DNA of 64,000 bases from Dyadobacter sandarakinus (GTDB taxonomy: Bacteria > Bacteroidota > Bacteroidia > Cytophagales > Spirosomataceae). How positions within the stretch are numbered: the stretch's first letter is position 1; each line of letters opens with the position of its first letter. This document shows, piece after piece, positions 8,175 to 16,860 of this stretch. Under the pieces are notes generated by a model. It was not told the DNA's origin. It did not search any database and worked only from the letters and a program-made list of their open reading frames with translations. The stretch covers positions 2,420,001-2,484,000 of the forward strand of contig NZ_CP056775.1 of assembly GCF_016894445.1 (NCBI RefSeq). Reading direction: 5' to 3'. The translations under genes and the position numbers were made by a program.

Positions 8175-8705
8175 ATGAACCGTAGAGAAGCTGTTCAAAA
8201 AATTACCTTCCTCCTCGGAGGAACCATCTCTGCTCCGCTCATGGCCGGTATTATGGGCGAGCAACTGAACTTCGGGCCGTCGGCGGAAGTTTCGGCCGAC
8301 CAGCAGGCATTGCTTGCAGAGGTTGCCGACGTAATTATCCCCACTACCGGAACCCCCGGCGCAAAAGCGGCCGGTGCCGACAAGTTCATCACCCGTATTA
8401 TAAAGGATTGCTATGCGCTTGATGATCAGAAAAAGTTTTACGCAGGCCTGGACGGCGTGGATAAGCTGAGCAAGGAGGTTTACGGAAAAGATTTCATATC
8501 CCTGAATGCCACTCAGAAAAACGACGTAATCAAGCGGACAACCACCGTGGACAAGCCATTTTTCCTGCAAATGAAAGGTCTTGCAGTCACCGGTTATTTC
8601 ACTTCCGAGATCGGTGCTACGCAGGCATTGGACTACCTGCCCATCCCCGGCCGCTTTGAAGGCAGCTGGCCCATGCCCAAAGGACAAAAAACCTGGGCAC
8701 TCTGA
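8175..8705 (+). CDS. Tat-exported gluconate 2-dehydrogenase subunit 3 family protein
   Basis: 176 residues from the ATG at 8175. The start MNRREAVQKITFLLGG is a twin-arginine-like signal (NRREAVQK). The mature part has the subunit-3 hallmark, LLAEVADVIIPTTGTPGAK near residues 48-66, then KFITRIIKDCY and a C-terminal aromatic segment. In known periplasmic dehydrogenases (gluconate 2-dehydrogenase, glucoside 3-dehydrogenase) this small subunit escorts the GMC flavoprotein through the Tat system. The GMC gene follows 35 bp downstream, so they form a two-gene operon. The cytochrome c subunit of the classical complex is not in the window. Confidence 0.88.
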   Translation: MNRREAVQKITFLLGGTISAPLMAGIMGEQLNFGPSAEVSADQQALLAEVADVIIPTTGTPGAKAAGADKFITRIIKDCYALDDQKKFYAGLDGVDKLSKEVYGKDFISLNATQKNDVIKRTTTVDKPFFLQMKGLAVTGYFTSEIGATQALDYLPIPGRFEGSWPMPKGQKTWAL

Positions 8706-8740
8706 TCCTCTCCCCTTACCCATTTTGACAAGATCCTGAC

Positions 8741-10474
8741 ATGGCGAATTTAAATATTGATGCAAAGAAAGAAGTAACCTACGATGCGATTGTGATCGGA
8801 TCGGGGGTATCCGGAGGCTGGGCTGCCAAAGAGCTTACCGAAAAAGGCCTTAAAGTGCTGATGCTTGAAAAAGGCAAAAACCTGGAACACGTTACCGGGT
8901 ACGACTATGCCCTGAAAGCGCCCTGGGAAACGGAATACAACGGCCGGCTGACCGTCAAACAAAAAGAGACCCACCCGTTCCTGTCGCGCGACTATCCGTA
9001 TAATGAAATGACGGAGAAGTACTGGATGAATGATATGGATTCGCCGTACGAAGAAAAAAAACGTTTTGACTGGTTCAGGCCCAACATCGTGGGTGGCAAG
9101 TCTATCATGTGGGGAAGACAGTCGTACCGGCTGAGCGACCTTGATTTTGAGGCCAACCTTAAAGACGGCATTGCTGTCGACTGGCCCATCCGCTATAAAG
9201 ATATTGCTCCATGGTACTCGTACGTAGAGAAGCATGTGGGTATTTCAGGGGAGAAACTCGGCCTGCCGCAACTGCCGGACAGCGATTTCATTCCACCGAT
9301 GGATATGTACTTTGTTGAAAAAGAAGTACGTAAAAGACTTGAAAAGGAATTTCCGGGCAGGACTATGACCATCGGCCGGGTTGCCAACCTTTCGCAGCCG
9401 ACAAAAATCCAGCTGGAAGGCGGCCGCTCTCCATGCCAGTACCGCAACCGCTGTGCACTGGGCTGTCCTTATGGCGCCTATTTCAGTACCCAGTCCAGTA
9501 CTTTGCCGGCGGCTGTGAAAACAGGTTTGCTGACACTGCGCCCGGATACCGTGGTACGTGAAATCATTTACGATGCAAAAAAATCAGGTACCGGCGACAA
9601 TGGCCGGGCAACGGGCGTGCGCGTGGTTGACTCGGTGACCCTGCAGGAAAAAGAATATTTTGCCAACCTGATCTTTGTGTGTGCGAGTGCTCTGGCTTCA
9701 ACAGCCTTGTTGCTCAACTCAACCTCCGACCGTTTTCCAAACGGAATGGGTAATGATTCGGGAGAACTGGGACATAACCTGATGGACCATCACTTCCGCA
9801 CCGGCGCAAGCGGGGTTTGGGAGGGTGACCTTGATAAATATTACTTCGGACGTCGTGCCAATGGAATTTACATCCCGCGCTACCGCAACGTGGGATCCGA
9901 CAAGCGTGACTATCTGCGCGGGTTTGGCTATCAGGGCGGCGGCGGCCGGCAGGGCTGGCAGCGCAACGTCGCTGAGCTGGCATTCGGGGCAGATTTCAAG
10001 GAAGAGCTGACTACTCCGGGTAACTGGACAATGGGCTTCGGCGGTTTTGGTGAAACATTGCCGTACCACGAAAACTATATGTACCTGAACAAGGAGAAAA
10101 AGGACAAGTTCGGTATCCCGACCGTTGTTTTTGACGCCGACCTGCGCGACAATGAGAAAAAGATGCGGAAAGATATGATGAACGACGCCGCGGAAATGCT
10201 TGAAAAGTCGGGTGTGAAAAACGTTAAAACCTACGATAACGGATCATACCTCGGTATGGCGATCCACGAAATGGGTACCGCGCGCATGGGACGCGATCCG
10301 AAAACCTCCGTGCTGAATGGTAATAATCAGCTGCATTCCGTCAAAAACGTTTTTGTTACGGATGGAGCGGCGATGACCTCGGCCTCGTGTGTGAACCCTT
10401 CGCTCACCTACATGGCGCTTACTGCCAGGGCGGTGGACTTTGCCGTGAAGGAATCCAAAAAGAAGAACATCTGA
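8741..10474 (+). CDS. GMC-family FAD oxidoreductase (sugar or alcohol dehydrogenase large subunit)
   Basis: 577 residues. The N-terminus has the Rossmann FAD motif GSGVSGG (residues 20-26), then an acidic LEKGK. Mid-protein CALGCPYGAYFS is a Cys-containing motif typical of gluconate/glucoside dehydrogenase-type GMC proteins. The C-terminal GMC domain shows HEMGTARMG and NVFVTDGAAMTSASCVNPSL, with the active-site His/Asn region. It lacks its own signal peptide, as expected if it is exported with the Tat subunit encoded just upstream. Likely role: periplasmic oxidation of a sugar or glycoside, passing electrons to a cytochrome. 3-keto-sugar formation is plausible given the DUF1080 gene at 4860 but is inference. 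Confidence 0.9.
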   Translation: MANLNIDAKKEVTYDAIVIGSGVSGGWAAKELTEKGLKVLMLEKGKNLEHVTGYDYALKAPWETEYNGRLTVKQKETHPFLSRDYPYNEMTEKYWMNDMDSPYEEKKRFDWFRPNIVGGKSIMWGRQSYRLSDLDFEANLKDGIAVDWPIRYKDIAPWYSYVEKHVGISGEKLGLPQLPDSDFIPPMDMYFVEKEVRKRLEKEFPGRTMTIGRVANLSQPTKIQLEGGRSPCQYRNRCALGCPYGAYFSTQSSTLPAAVKTGLLTLRPDTVVREIIYDAKKSGTGDNGRATGVRVVDSVTLQEKEYFANLIFVCASALASTALLLNSTSDRFPNGMGNDSGELGHNLMDHHFRTGASGVWEGDLDKYYFGRRANGIYIPRYRNVGSDKRDYLRGFGYQGGGGRQGWQRNVAELAFGADFKEELTTPGNWTMGFGGFGETLPYHENYMYLNKEKKDKFGIPTVVFDADLRDNEKKMRKDMMNDAAEMLEKSGVKNVKTYDNGSYLGMAIHEMGTARMGRDPKTSVLNGNNQLHSVKNVFVTDGAAMTSASCVNPSLTYMALTARAVDFAVKESKKKNI

Positions 10475-10854
10475 TTTTCCAGAATTTCAATAATCGGCAA
10501 GCCCGGACATCGTTCCGGGCTTGTTCGTTTACAATAGGTCCGGTAGTTCGTGATTTCCTGATTTGGAAAAGTTAGAGATATACTCCCTTTTTCGGATGAA
10601 AATGGCTGCTTTTACCTGCGCGTCATTGAATTTCATGACCAGAAATAACATCAGGTACAAATCCACCTTTACTTCTTCCTAACGCAATCCGGCTGCGAGC
10701 CAGGCAGGACTCCAAAACAACAATCCCGGCACCTTTGATACATGGTTTTCCAGGGGAATTTCGTGATTGATGGTGATTTTTTCCTGTCAGTTTTGCATGC
10801 TATTTACTTTTACCCTTTATTTCAATTATTCAAGCTATTTCCAAGTCTACAATC
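10475..10854. other. 380-base gene-free stretch
   Basis: It contains the terminator at 10498-10530 and then AT-rich sequence leading to the GTG start of the MFS gene. I see no gene, RNA or clear dyad in the remainder. Confidence 0.6.
10498..10530 (+). terminator. Terminator after the GMC gene
   Basis: The perfect 10-bp stem CAAGCCCGGA / TCCGGGCTTG with a 6-base loop is followed by TTCGTTT, 24 bp after the stop at 10474. Confidence 0.75.
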
Positions 10855-11991
10855 GTGCAACCTGATCCCCGTATTTCTTCTGCCCGCAGGGCTGTCCTTC
10901 TCATTTTTCTGGTTTGCGGAATAGGGTTGTCGAGCTGGGCGCCTATGGTACCATTTGCCAAAATTGCGCTGGGCCTCAGTGAGGCTGACCTGGGTGTTGT
11001 GCTGCTCGCACTCGGTGCGGGAGCGATCTTTACCATGCCGCTTACCGGTATTTTGATCAACAAGTATGGAAGCCGCCGCGTGGCTTTATGCGCTGCATTA
11101 GTAATCGCAGCCCTGCTTCCGTTGCTGCTGATGGCTTCATCGGCATACCAGCTCGCACTTGCCTTGTTTGTATTTGGGTCAGGCATCGGATCGATTGATG
11201 TGGCGATGAATGCGCAGGCAGTACTTGTTCAGGACAAATACGGAAGTCACATCATGTCGTCATTTCATGGCATGTTCAGCCTGGGCGGATTACTGGGATC
11301 CATAGGGCTCGGATTCCTGATCAGGGCCGGACTGTCAGCCACGGTGGCGGCGGTCAGCATTTCCGCTGCGCTGATCCTGATCACCCTTACCCAGTACAAA
11401 CATCTCCTTCCCCGTCACGAAGAAGCCAAAACGGATAGTCATGGCCTCTCGCTGCCGCAGGGACCCACGCTCTGGCTGGGCATTATGTGCTTCATTGTAT
11501 TCCTGGCAGAAGGCTCCATGCTCGACTGGAGTGCCGTTTTCCTGCAATTCTCACGGGGTTTTGACCCGTCGCTTTCCGGGCTGGGATATGCGTCCTTTTC
11601 TGTCGCCATGGCTGCCATGCGGCTCACCGGCGACAAGATCATTCACCAGTTAGGAGCTCCGAAAGTGGTACTGTACGGCATGCTCGTGGCTGGTACAGGA
11701 TTACTGCTGGCAGTGACTGTTCCCATACCCGCCGCAGCCCTGGCGGGATTTGTGATGGTGGGACTGGGCGCAGCCAATGTAGTACCCGTATTTTTTACAG
11801 CTGCCGGGCGGATCCCCAACATTCCCCCTGCCGCTGCGCTTGCAGCAGTCACTACATTGGGTTATGCAGGACAGCTGGCCGGCCCCGCCATGATCGGCTT
11901 TATTGCAGACGTAACCTCGCTTTCCATGGCGCTCGGATTGGTAGCGCTGCTCCTTTTTCTGGTCGCATTCGGGTACCGTCACCGCAATTAG
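10855..11991 (+). CDS. Major facilitator superfamily transporter (YbjJ-like)
   Basis: 378 residues with about 12 hydrophobic segments. The N-terminus has the signature SSWAPMVPFAKIALGLSEA followed by ADLGVVLLALGAGAI, which recalls YbjJ-type MFS proteins. A short polar loop INKYGSRR after TM2 matches the MFS loop motif. The start is GTG at 10855; no ATG lies close by in frame. Substrate unknown; family members have been proposed as sugar or drug exporters. The stop overlaps the stop of the convergent gene at 11988 by 4 bp. Confidence 0.85.
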   Translation: MQPDPRISSARRAVLLIFLVCGIGLSSWAPMVPFAKIALGLSEADLGVVLLALGAGAIFTMPLTGILINKYGSRRVALCAALVIAALLPLLLMASSAYQLALALFVFGSGIGSIDVAMNAQAVLVQDKYGSHIMSSFHGMFSLGGLLGSIGLGFLIRAGLSATVAAVSISAALILITLTQYKHLLPRHEEAKTDSHGLSLPQGPTLWLGIMCFIVFLAEGSMLDWSAVFLQFSRGFDPSLSGLGYASFSVAMAAMRLTGDKIIHQLGAPKVVLYGMLVAGTGLLLAVTVPIPAAALAGFVMVGLGAANVVPVFFTAAGRIPNIPPAAALAAVTTLGYAGQLAGPAMIGFIADVTSLSMALGLVALLLFLVAFGYRHRN

Positions 11992-13121
11992 AAAGCTTCG
12001 CCGGTGAAAAGGTAGAATCCGGGCCCGTCTTCGGTAAAGCCTACGTCCAGCCGCAGGTAAATGTCTTTCTTCCTGAACAACAGGTACCTCAATCCTACCC
12101 CGCCCGACGGCCGGATGTGCTTTGCATTGAACCCGGTGATGGTAGGTGCTACTACTGCGCCTCCGGCAAATACGGCCCCACCCAAACGCTGACTGAAGCT
12201 GAAAGGCAGCCAGCGATGCTCCACCTGGGCTGCAATCATATTTTTGTCGCGGTACCGGCCGGTATAGTAGCCACGCATGATCATTTCGCCGCCCATCAAT
12301 GCAAGCTGGTTGAAGGGGACATTACCTGTAAAAAAAAAACCATACACCTGCCATGCAAGCACATTCCTTGTTTTGAGCGGGTGAAATGAGCGCACATCCA
12401 GGTTTACGCCCTGAAAGCTGTGATGACTGCCGAAGTCTTTGTCATACCTCAAAAATGATAATTCACCAAAAAAGCCTTTGCGTACATTGAGCACATTGTG
12501 TCGGTTGTCGTAAACCAATGCAGCACCCAGTCCGAGGTTGCGCGTACCATTGCTGCCGAGCGGCTCATCATGCACGTAATCCTCGGGCTGATTGAACTGC
12601 GTATTATACAACTGCTGATAGTCGACCTCAGGACCAAAGAAAAGGTTTTTGCGGATTCTGCGTAAGATGCGCTGACGTACCAGTATATAGTTGGCATCCA
12701 CGAGGGCGGGTTCTTTGTCGGGGACATCGGGACCAATGCCGTAGTACATCAGCGGAAATCGCTGAAACCGGACACGCCCCAGGAAAAACCATTTGTCCTG
12801 ATCACCGTAGATTGCATTGTCCAGCCAGATGCCATACTGGGACTGAAAGGTAAAAAACGTAAAAGCCTGTATCTCGCTCAGCCTGTTAACCGTATCTCCT
12901 TTGGCCTGAAAAAGAAAAAGGGACGACAGCCCTACCTCTACACTCGTCTCGGGTGCGTAGCCCAGTGTAGGGTAAATCCGAAAGCTGGGCTTGCCGGGCT
13001 CCGTTGTGTCTGAAATTGTTTTTTGTATAAATCGCCGTACCCAGCCGTCCTGTGCATGTGCGCCCGTAGTTGCCAGTCCCGCTATCAGCACGACCAGCAT
13101 TAACCTGATTTTTTTCAACAC
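11988..13121 (-). CDS. BamA/Omp85-like outer-membrane beta-barrel protein
   Basis: 377 residues. The signal peptide (MLKKIRLMLVVLIAG to AHAQ) is followed by a short linker and a transmembrane beta-barrel: alternating aromatic strands, FRIYPTLGYAPETSVEVGL, YDNRHNVLNVRKGFFGEL, and a C-terminal LRLDVGFTEDGPGFYLFTG ending near Phe. This matches the surface-antigen/Omp85 barrel domain without POTRA domains. Such barrel-only members are common in Bacteroidota and have no assigned substrate. The DUF1624 gene lies 65 bp upstream on the same strand, so the two may be co-transcribed. Confidence 0.85.
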   Translation of the reverse strand: MLKKIRLMLVVLIAGLATTGAHAQDGWVRRFIQKTISDTTEPGKPSFRIYPTLGYAPETSVEVGLSSLFLFQAKGDTVNRLSEIQAFTFFTFQSQYGIWLDNAIYGDQDKWFFLGRVRFQRFPLMYYGIGPDVPDKEPALVDANYILVRQRILRRIRKNLFFGPEVDYQQLYNTQFNQPEDYVHDEPLGSNGTRNLGLGAALVYDNRHNVLNVRKGFFGELSFLRYDKDFGSHHSFQGVNLDVRSFHPLKTRNVLAWQVYGFFFTGNVPFNQLALMGGEMIMRGYYTGRYRDKNMIAAQVEHRWLPFSFSQRLGGAVFAGGAVVAPTITGFNAKHIRPSGGVGLRYLLFRKKDIYLRLDVGFTEDGPGFYLFTGEAF

Positions 13122-13186
13122 CCTGAAAAATGAGAAGTACCGTTTTTTTCAGTCAAACAAAAATCAAGCCATACAGATAATGGGCC

Positions 13187-14377
13187 TCAGAGGTAGCTCA
13201 GCCACCACTTGCGGGTGCGTGCGCGGTAGGCACCAAACCATTTGCACGGAAAGTACAGCACAGCTACCACGAAGATCCAGATCAGGTACACCACGCCCAG
13301 CCCGTATCCAAAATCAAACGGCCGGAACTTGAAGAAAAGCTGGTCATCTGTCGCCTGCTCCCAGGTATAACCCGACGAGAGTACAGCCACCATTGTCATC
13401 AAATGAATGAGGTAAAAATGCAGCATGAAATAAAAGAACGGCACTTTACCATAGACTGTAAAAAAGCGGGTAATGCCATTTTCCAACTGCTCCGTCAGCG
13501 CAAGCGCCACAAGCGCAGGGCCAAGTGTGAGGAGCGTAAAAAGCAACGATGGCGGATATTTGGAAACATTGAGGAAAGAAAACAGCGTACGCTGCCAGCC
13601 AGTCTGGTGAGTCCAGGGAACCGGATCGCCGTAAACGTTCAGGTACCGGAGCACAAGGAATAGCAGCAGCATGAATATGCCAAGTGTCAGCAGCAGTCGC
13701 CGCCGGGCAGGCGCATACATGCCGGGCTTGTAAACCTGACCAAGCCCGTAACCGGACAGCATGATGCCCGTCCAGGGCAAAATAACATACAGGAATGCAA
13801 CCGCGGCACCATTTCCCAGCGGAATAAACCTGCCGGCACCGGTCAGGAAAATACCGAGGAGAACATCTGCCATTGAACCTTGCGGGACTTTTACATAATC
13901 CAGCAAATTGTGGCTGAAAACAATCAGCAGGCCAATTATCAGTATCGTCCGGGCCGAAAAGAACCTTACAGCTATACCTAGCAGCAGCATACTGGTACCC
14001 AATGCCCAGAGCACGGCCAGATAAATGGTTTTGTAAGCAGGATCAAAGGAGAACGCAAACGTCATGAACACAATTTCCGCAACGATCAGCCACAAACCAC
14101 GCTTGATCAGAAACGAAGCAGTTTCCGAAGTACTGCGCCGCTGTCCTGCCAGGAATGCCGAAATACCGGAAAGCAGCATAAACGAAGGCGCGCAAAAATG
14201 GGTGATCCATCGCGTAAAGAACAGTTCGGGTGTGGTAGCAGCGGGTTCGAGCGGATTGGAGGTGAATGCCCCGACATGGAAAAAATCACGTACATGATCG
14301 AGCGCCATGATCACCATGATCAGTCCGCGAACCGTATCAACAGACCGGATCCTTGCATTCGTTTCGCTCAGTACCAT
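13187..14377 (-). CDS. DUF1624 / heparan-alpha-glucosaminide N-acetyltransferase-like membrane protein
   Basis: 396 residues from the ATG at 14377. An in-frame ATG at 14440 adds an unlikely 21-residue lead. The N-terminus RIRSVDTVRGLIMVIMALDHVRDFFH is split here as RSVDTVRGL and IMALDHVRDFF; these are the family hallmark, with the conserved His in the first membrane segment. About ten hydrophobic helices follow, including FFTRWITHFCAPSFMLLSG. Related proteins transfer acyl groups across membranes, using acetyl-CoA in the eukaryotic lysosomal enzyme. Bacterial substrates are unknown, probably a surface sugar. The Omp85-like gene follows. Confidence 0.85.
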   Translation of the reverse strand: MVLSETNARIRSVDTVRGLIMVIMALDHVRDFFHVGAFTSNPLEPAATTPELFFTRWITHFCAPSFMLLSGISAFLAGQRRSTSETASFLIKRGLWLIVAEIVFMTFAFSFDPAYKTIYLAVLWALGTSMLLLGIAVRFFSARTILIIGLLIVFSHNLLDYVKVPQGSMADVLLGIFLTGAGRFIPLGNGAAVAFLYVILPWTGIMLSGYGLGQVYKPGMYAPARRRLLLTLGIFMLLLFLVLRYLNVYGDPVPWTHQTGWQRTLFSFLNVSKYPPSLLFTLLTLGPALVALALTEQLENGITRFFTVYGKVPFFYFMLHFYLIHLMTMVAVLSSGYTWEQATDDQLFFKFRPFDFGYGLGVVYLIWIFVVAVLYFPCKWFGAYRARTRKWWLSYL

Positions 14378-14479
14378 GCTCGTTAATAAGGGTTTGTTGT
14401 CTTTGAAAACTATTCCATAAAAGTGCACCTGCGCATCCATTTACTGCCGCTTACCTACAACCGCTTTGGCCCCAAAAAC

Positions 14480-14506
14480 AAAAGCCGCTCTGTCGGGAGC
14501 GGCTTT
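14480..14506 (-). terminator. Terminator after the ROK kinase gene
   Basis: The stem AAAGCCGCTC / GAGCGGCTTT (10 bp, 6-base loop) reads on the minus strand into TTTTGTTTTTG. It begins 28 bp after the ROK stop codon at 14534 and may also end rightward transcription. Confidence 0.8.
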
Positions 14507-14533
14507 ATCTTTACAGGTATTGATAAGAAATGA

Positions 14534-15433
14534 TCAGAGCAATGCTGCGCCGAATACGCCTGCACTGTCGCCCAGCTTGGGTTTCAGGATGGGGGTGGTA
14601 CACACGCCCTGGTTAAAAATGTATTTTTTGATCCGCTCGTAGCCGATCGTATAGAGTACGTCCACATTCCCCACGCCACCGCCAATGACGATCAGCCCGG
14701 GATCGAGTACGTTGATCAGCGTTGAAATCGCTTTTCCGTAGTATTCAAGCAATCGGTCGATGGTTGCCGTGGCATACTCGTCGGAGCTGTCGTGGTAATG
14801 CTGCAAAATGTCTTTCAGGGAAACCTTCCGGCCGCTCACGTGCTCGTAGTACCGTTCCAGCGCAGGTCCTGATATCACCTGCTCCACACACCCGGCCTTA
14901 CCGCAGTAGCAGGGCTCGCCGCCCTCTTCCAGAATATTGTGGCCCCATTCGCCGCCGATACCGTGATGTCCGGCGATAATCTTGTTATTGACGACCAGTC
15001 CGCCACCCACGCCGGTACCCATGATAACCCCAAAAACCACTTCGGCCCGCGGGTAATCCTTGCCGGCACCCATCAGCGCCTCAGCCAGTGCAAAGCAATT
15101 GGCATCATTGGCCAGCTGGCAGGGTACGCCCAGTATTTTTTCAAGATCAGCTTTGAGCGGCTTACCGTTCAGGCAGGTTGTGTTGGAATTTTTCATCAGC
15201 TGGGTGTCGGGTTCCAGCACGCCGGGGGTGGCAAAACCGATCCTTGCAGGCTGCTCCCCTACCTGTTCCGCCACCTGGTCGATCAGGCGTTTGATCTGCG
15301 ATATGATATGTTCATATCCTTTAACAGATTCCGTCGGCAGCCGCATTCTCACCACTACTTCCAGATTACGGTCGGGATCCAGGACAGCGCATTCAATCTT
15401 CGTCCCTCCCAGGTCAATTCCCCAGAGTTTCAT
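14534..15433 (-). CDS. ROK-family sugar kinase
   Basis: 299 residues, cytoplasmic. The N-terminal phosphate loop GIDLGGTKIE (5-14) and a second ATPase motif GVIMGTGVGGG are clear. The ROK zinc site shows as GHHGIGGEWGH and CYCGKAGCVE, with three Cys and a His. The catalytic Asp is in LANDANCFA. It should phosphorylate a hexose, glucose or fructose/mannose; the GEWGHN signature suits either. It is 62 bp downstream of a FucP-type transporter gene on the same strand, so transport is probably coupled to phosphorylation. A terminator lies between the two genes, so it may have its own promoter. Confidence 0.88.
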   Translation of the reverse strand: MKLWGIDLGGTKIECAVLDPDRNLEVVVRMRLPTESVKGYEHIISQIKRLIDQVAEQVGEQPARIGFATPGVLEPDTQLMKNSNTTCLNGKPLKADLEKILGVPCQLANDANCFALAEALMGAGKDYPRAEVVFGVIMGTGVGGGLVVNNKIIAGHHGIGGEWGHNILEEGGEPCYCGKAGCVEQVISGPALERYYEHVSGRKVSLKDILQHYHDSSDEYATATIDRLLEYYGKAISTLINVLDPGLIVIGGGVGNVDVLYTIGYERIKKYIFNQGVCTTPILKPKLGDSAGVFGAALL

Positions 15434-15454
15434 TATTTTATACTAAAAGGATTG

Positions 15455-15488
15455 GTTAAAAAAGAAAAAAGACCGCCTCAAAGGCGGC
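15455..15488 (-). terminator. Terminator after the sugar transporter gene
   Basis: Read on the minus strand, GCCGCCT-TTG-AGGCGGT forms a 7-bp stem followed by CTTTTTTCTTTTTT. It begins 8 bp after the transporter stop at 15496. Confidence 0.8.
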
Positions 15489-15495
15489 CCGTATG

Positions 15496-16740
15496 TTACT
15501 GAACTTTGTAAAACTTGTATCCGAAAAAGAAAATCACCGTGTAGCAGATAATGGGCAGATAGTACGCGGAGGCAACATCATGCTCGGCAACCGCACCCAT
15601 GGCAAACGGGAAAAACGCACCACCTACAACTCCCATTGAAATGAAGGAAGAAGCCTGCTGCGTATGTGCACCCAGGTTTTTCAGTCCGAGACTAAAAATC
15701 GTCGGGAACATGATGCTGAAAAAGAAGTTGAGCATCAGCAGTGCAATGAAAGAAGGCCAGCCCCAGCTTTGCGCGATGATCAGGCACATCACAATATTGC
15801 AGGCTGCAAATATCGCCAGGAGCGAATGCGGTGCGATGAAACGCATCAGGAAGGTACCCACAAAACGTCCGGTGAGCATCAGCACAAAGAACAGGATCAT
15901 GTAATTACCCGCGGTGGCATCTGAAAAACCCATTTTCTCGTGGCCATAATTAATAAAAAATGCCCACGTACCAGCCTGCGCCGCCACATTGAAGAACTGC
16001 GCAAGTACCGCCCATTTGAAATGCCGGTGCTCAAAAAGGCCTTTTTCAGGATGCGTGTCAACATTGGCCGAAGCGGCATCTACATTTACGTGAGGGTCAA
16101 TCAATGCAGGAACCTTGACAAACGAAAACAACACGGCAATGGTAGCGATTACGCTGCCAATCACGATGTAGAGTGTTTTGACGGAAGTGAGGTCGGTACT
16201 GCCTTCAACATTGTTTCTCAACAAAAAATAAGATCCTACGGCCGGTCCGATGATGGTACCCAATGCATTAAAAGCCTGGGCAAAATTAATCCGCATATCG
16301 CTGGTACGCTGGTCGCCCAGGGATGCCACAAATGGGTGCGCGACGGTTTCGAGCGTGGAAATGCCACAACCCAGAATAAACAAAGCGCCGCCGAAAAACG
16401 GAAAGGAAGCCGCCGCTGCCGCAGGTACAAACAGGAACGCGCCCAGTGCAAAAAGCCCCAGCCCGAAAAGCACCCCGTTTTTGTACCCAAACCGCTTCAT
16501 GAAAAGTCCGGCTGGAATGCCCATCACGCCATAGGCCCCAAAAATGGCAAACTGCACGAATGCAGACTGAGTTTTGGTCAGACTCAGTACATGCTGAAAA
16601 TGCTTGTTAAGTACATCTCCCATGGTAATGGCAATTCCCCAGAACATGAAAAGAGAGGTGACGAAGACGAGTGTAACGAGGTATTTTTTGTCTGTAAATC
16701 GGGGAGCGGTGACAGTACCGGGAGGTGGGAAGTTGCTCAT
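15496..16740 (-). CDS. FucP-type (FHS family) sugar:proton symporter
   Basis: 414 residues, 12 predicted membrane segments, inner membrane. FHS hallmarks: LFMFWGIAITMGDVLNKHFQ in TM1, AYGVMGIPAGLFMKRFGYKN at TM2-loop, GCGISTLETVAHPFVASLG in TM4, and NFAQAFNALGTIIGP. The ETVAxPF motif is typical of the glucose/galactose and fucose permeases of Bacteroidota. It works upstream of the ROK kinase encoded next. A candidate promoter lies 46-53 bp upstream of the start. Confidence 0.9.
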   Translation of the reverse strand: MSNFPPPGTVTAPRFTDKKYLVTLVFVTSLFMFWGIAITMGDVLNKHFQHVLSLTKTQSAFVQFAIFGAYGVMGIPAGLFMKRFGYKNGVLFGLGLFALGAFLFVPAAAAASFPFFGGALFILGCGISTLETVAHPFVASLGDQRTSDMRINFAQAFNALGTIIGPAVGSYFLLRNNVEGSTDLTSVKTLYIVIGSVIATIAVLFSFVKVPALIDPHVNVDAASANVDTHPEKGLFEHRHFKWAVLAQFFNVAAQAGTWAFFINYGHEKMGFSDATAGNYMILFFVLMLTGRFVGTFLMRFIAPHSLLAIFAACNIVMCLIIAQSWGWPSFIALLMLNFFFSIMFPTIFSLGLKNLGAHTQQASSFISMGVVGGAFFPFAMGAVAEHDVASAYYLPIICYTVIFFFGYKFYKVQ

Positions 16741-16785
16741 TTAGCTGAATAATAAAAATAAATATAAGGTCAGGTCTATTTTTAA

Positions 16786-16793
16786 CAAATGTA
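16786..16793 (-). promoter_or_regulatory. Candidate -7 element of the sugar transporter gene
   Basis: On the minus strand TACATTTG matches TAnnTTTG exactly, 46-53 bp before the ATG at 16740. No clear TTTG is found 19-21 bp upstream, so confidence is low. Confidence 0.35.
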
Positions 16794-16860
16794 AACCAGA
16801 GAAATGTAAAATCGGTATGGGCCCAAACATTTTCACGCGGGCCGCAATGTGCGCGTAAAC

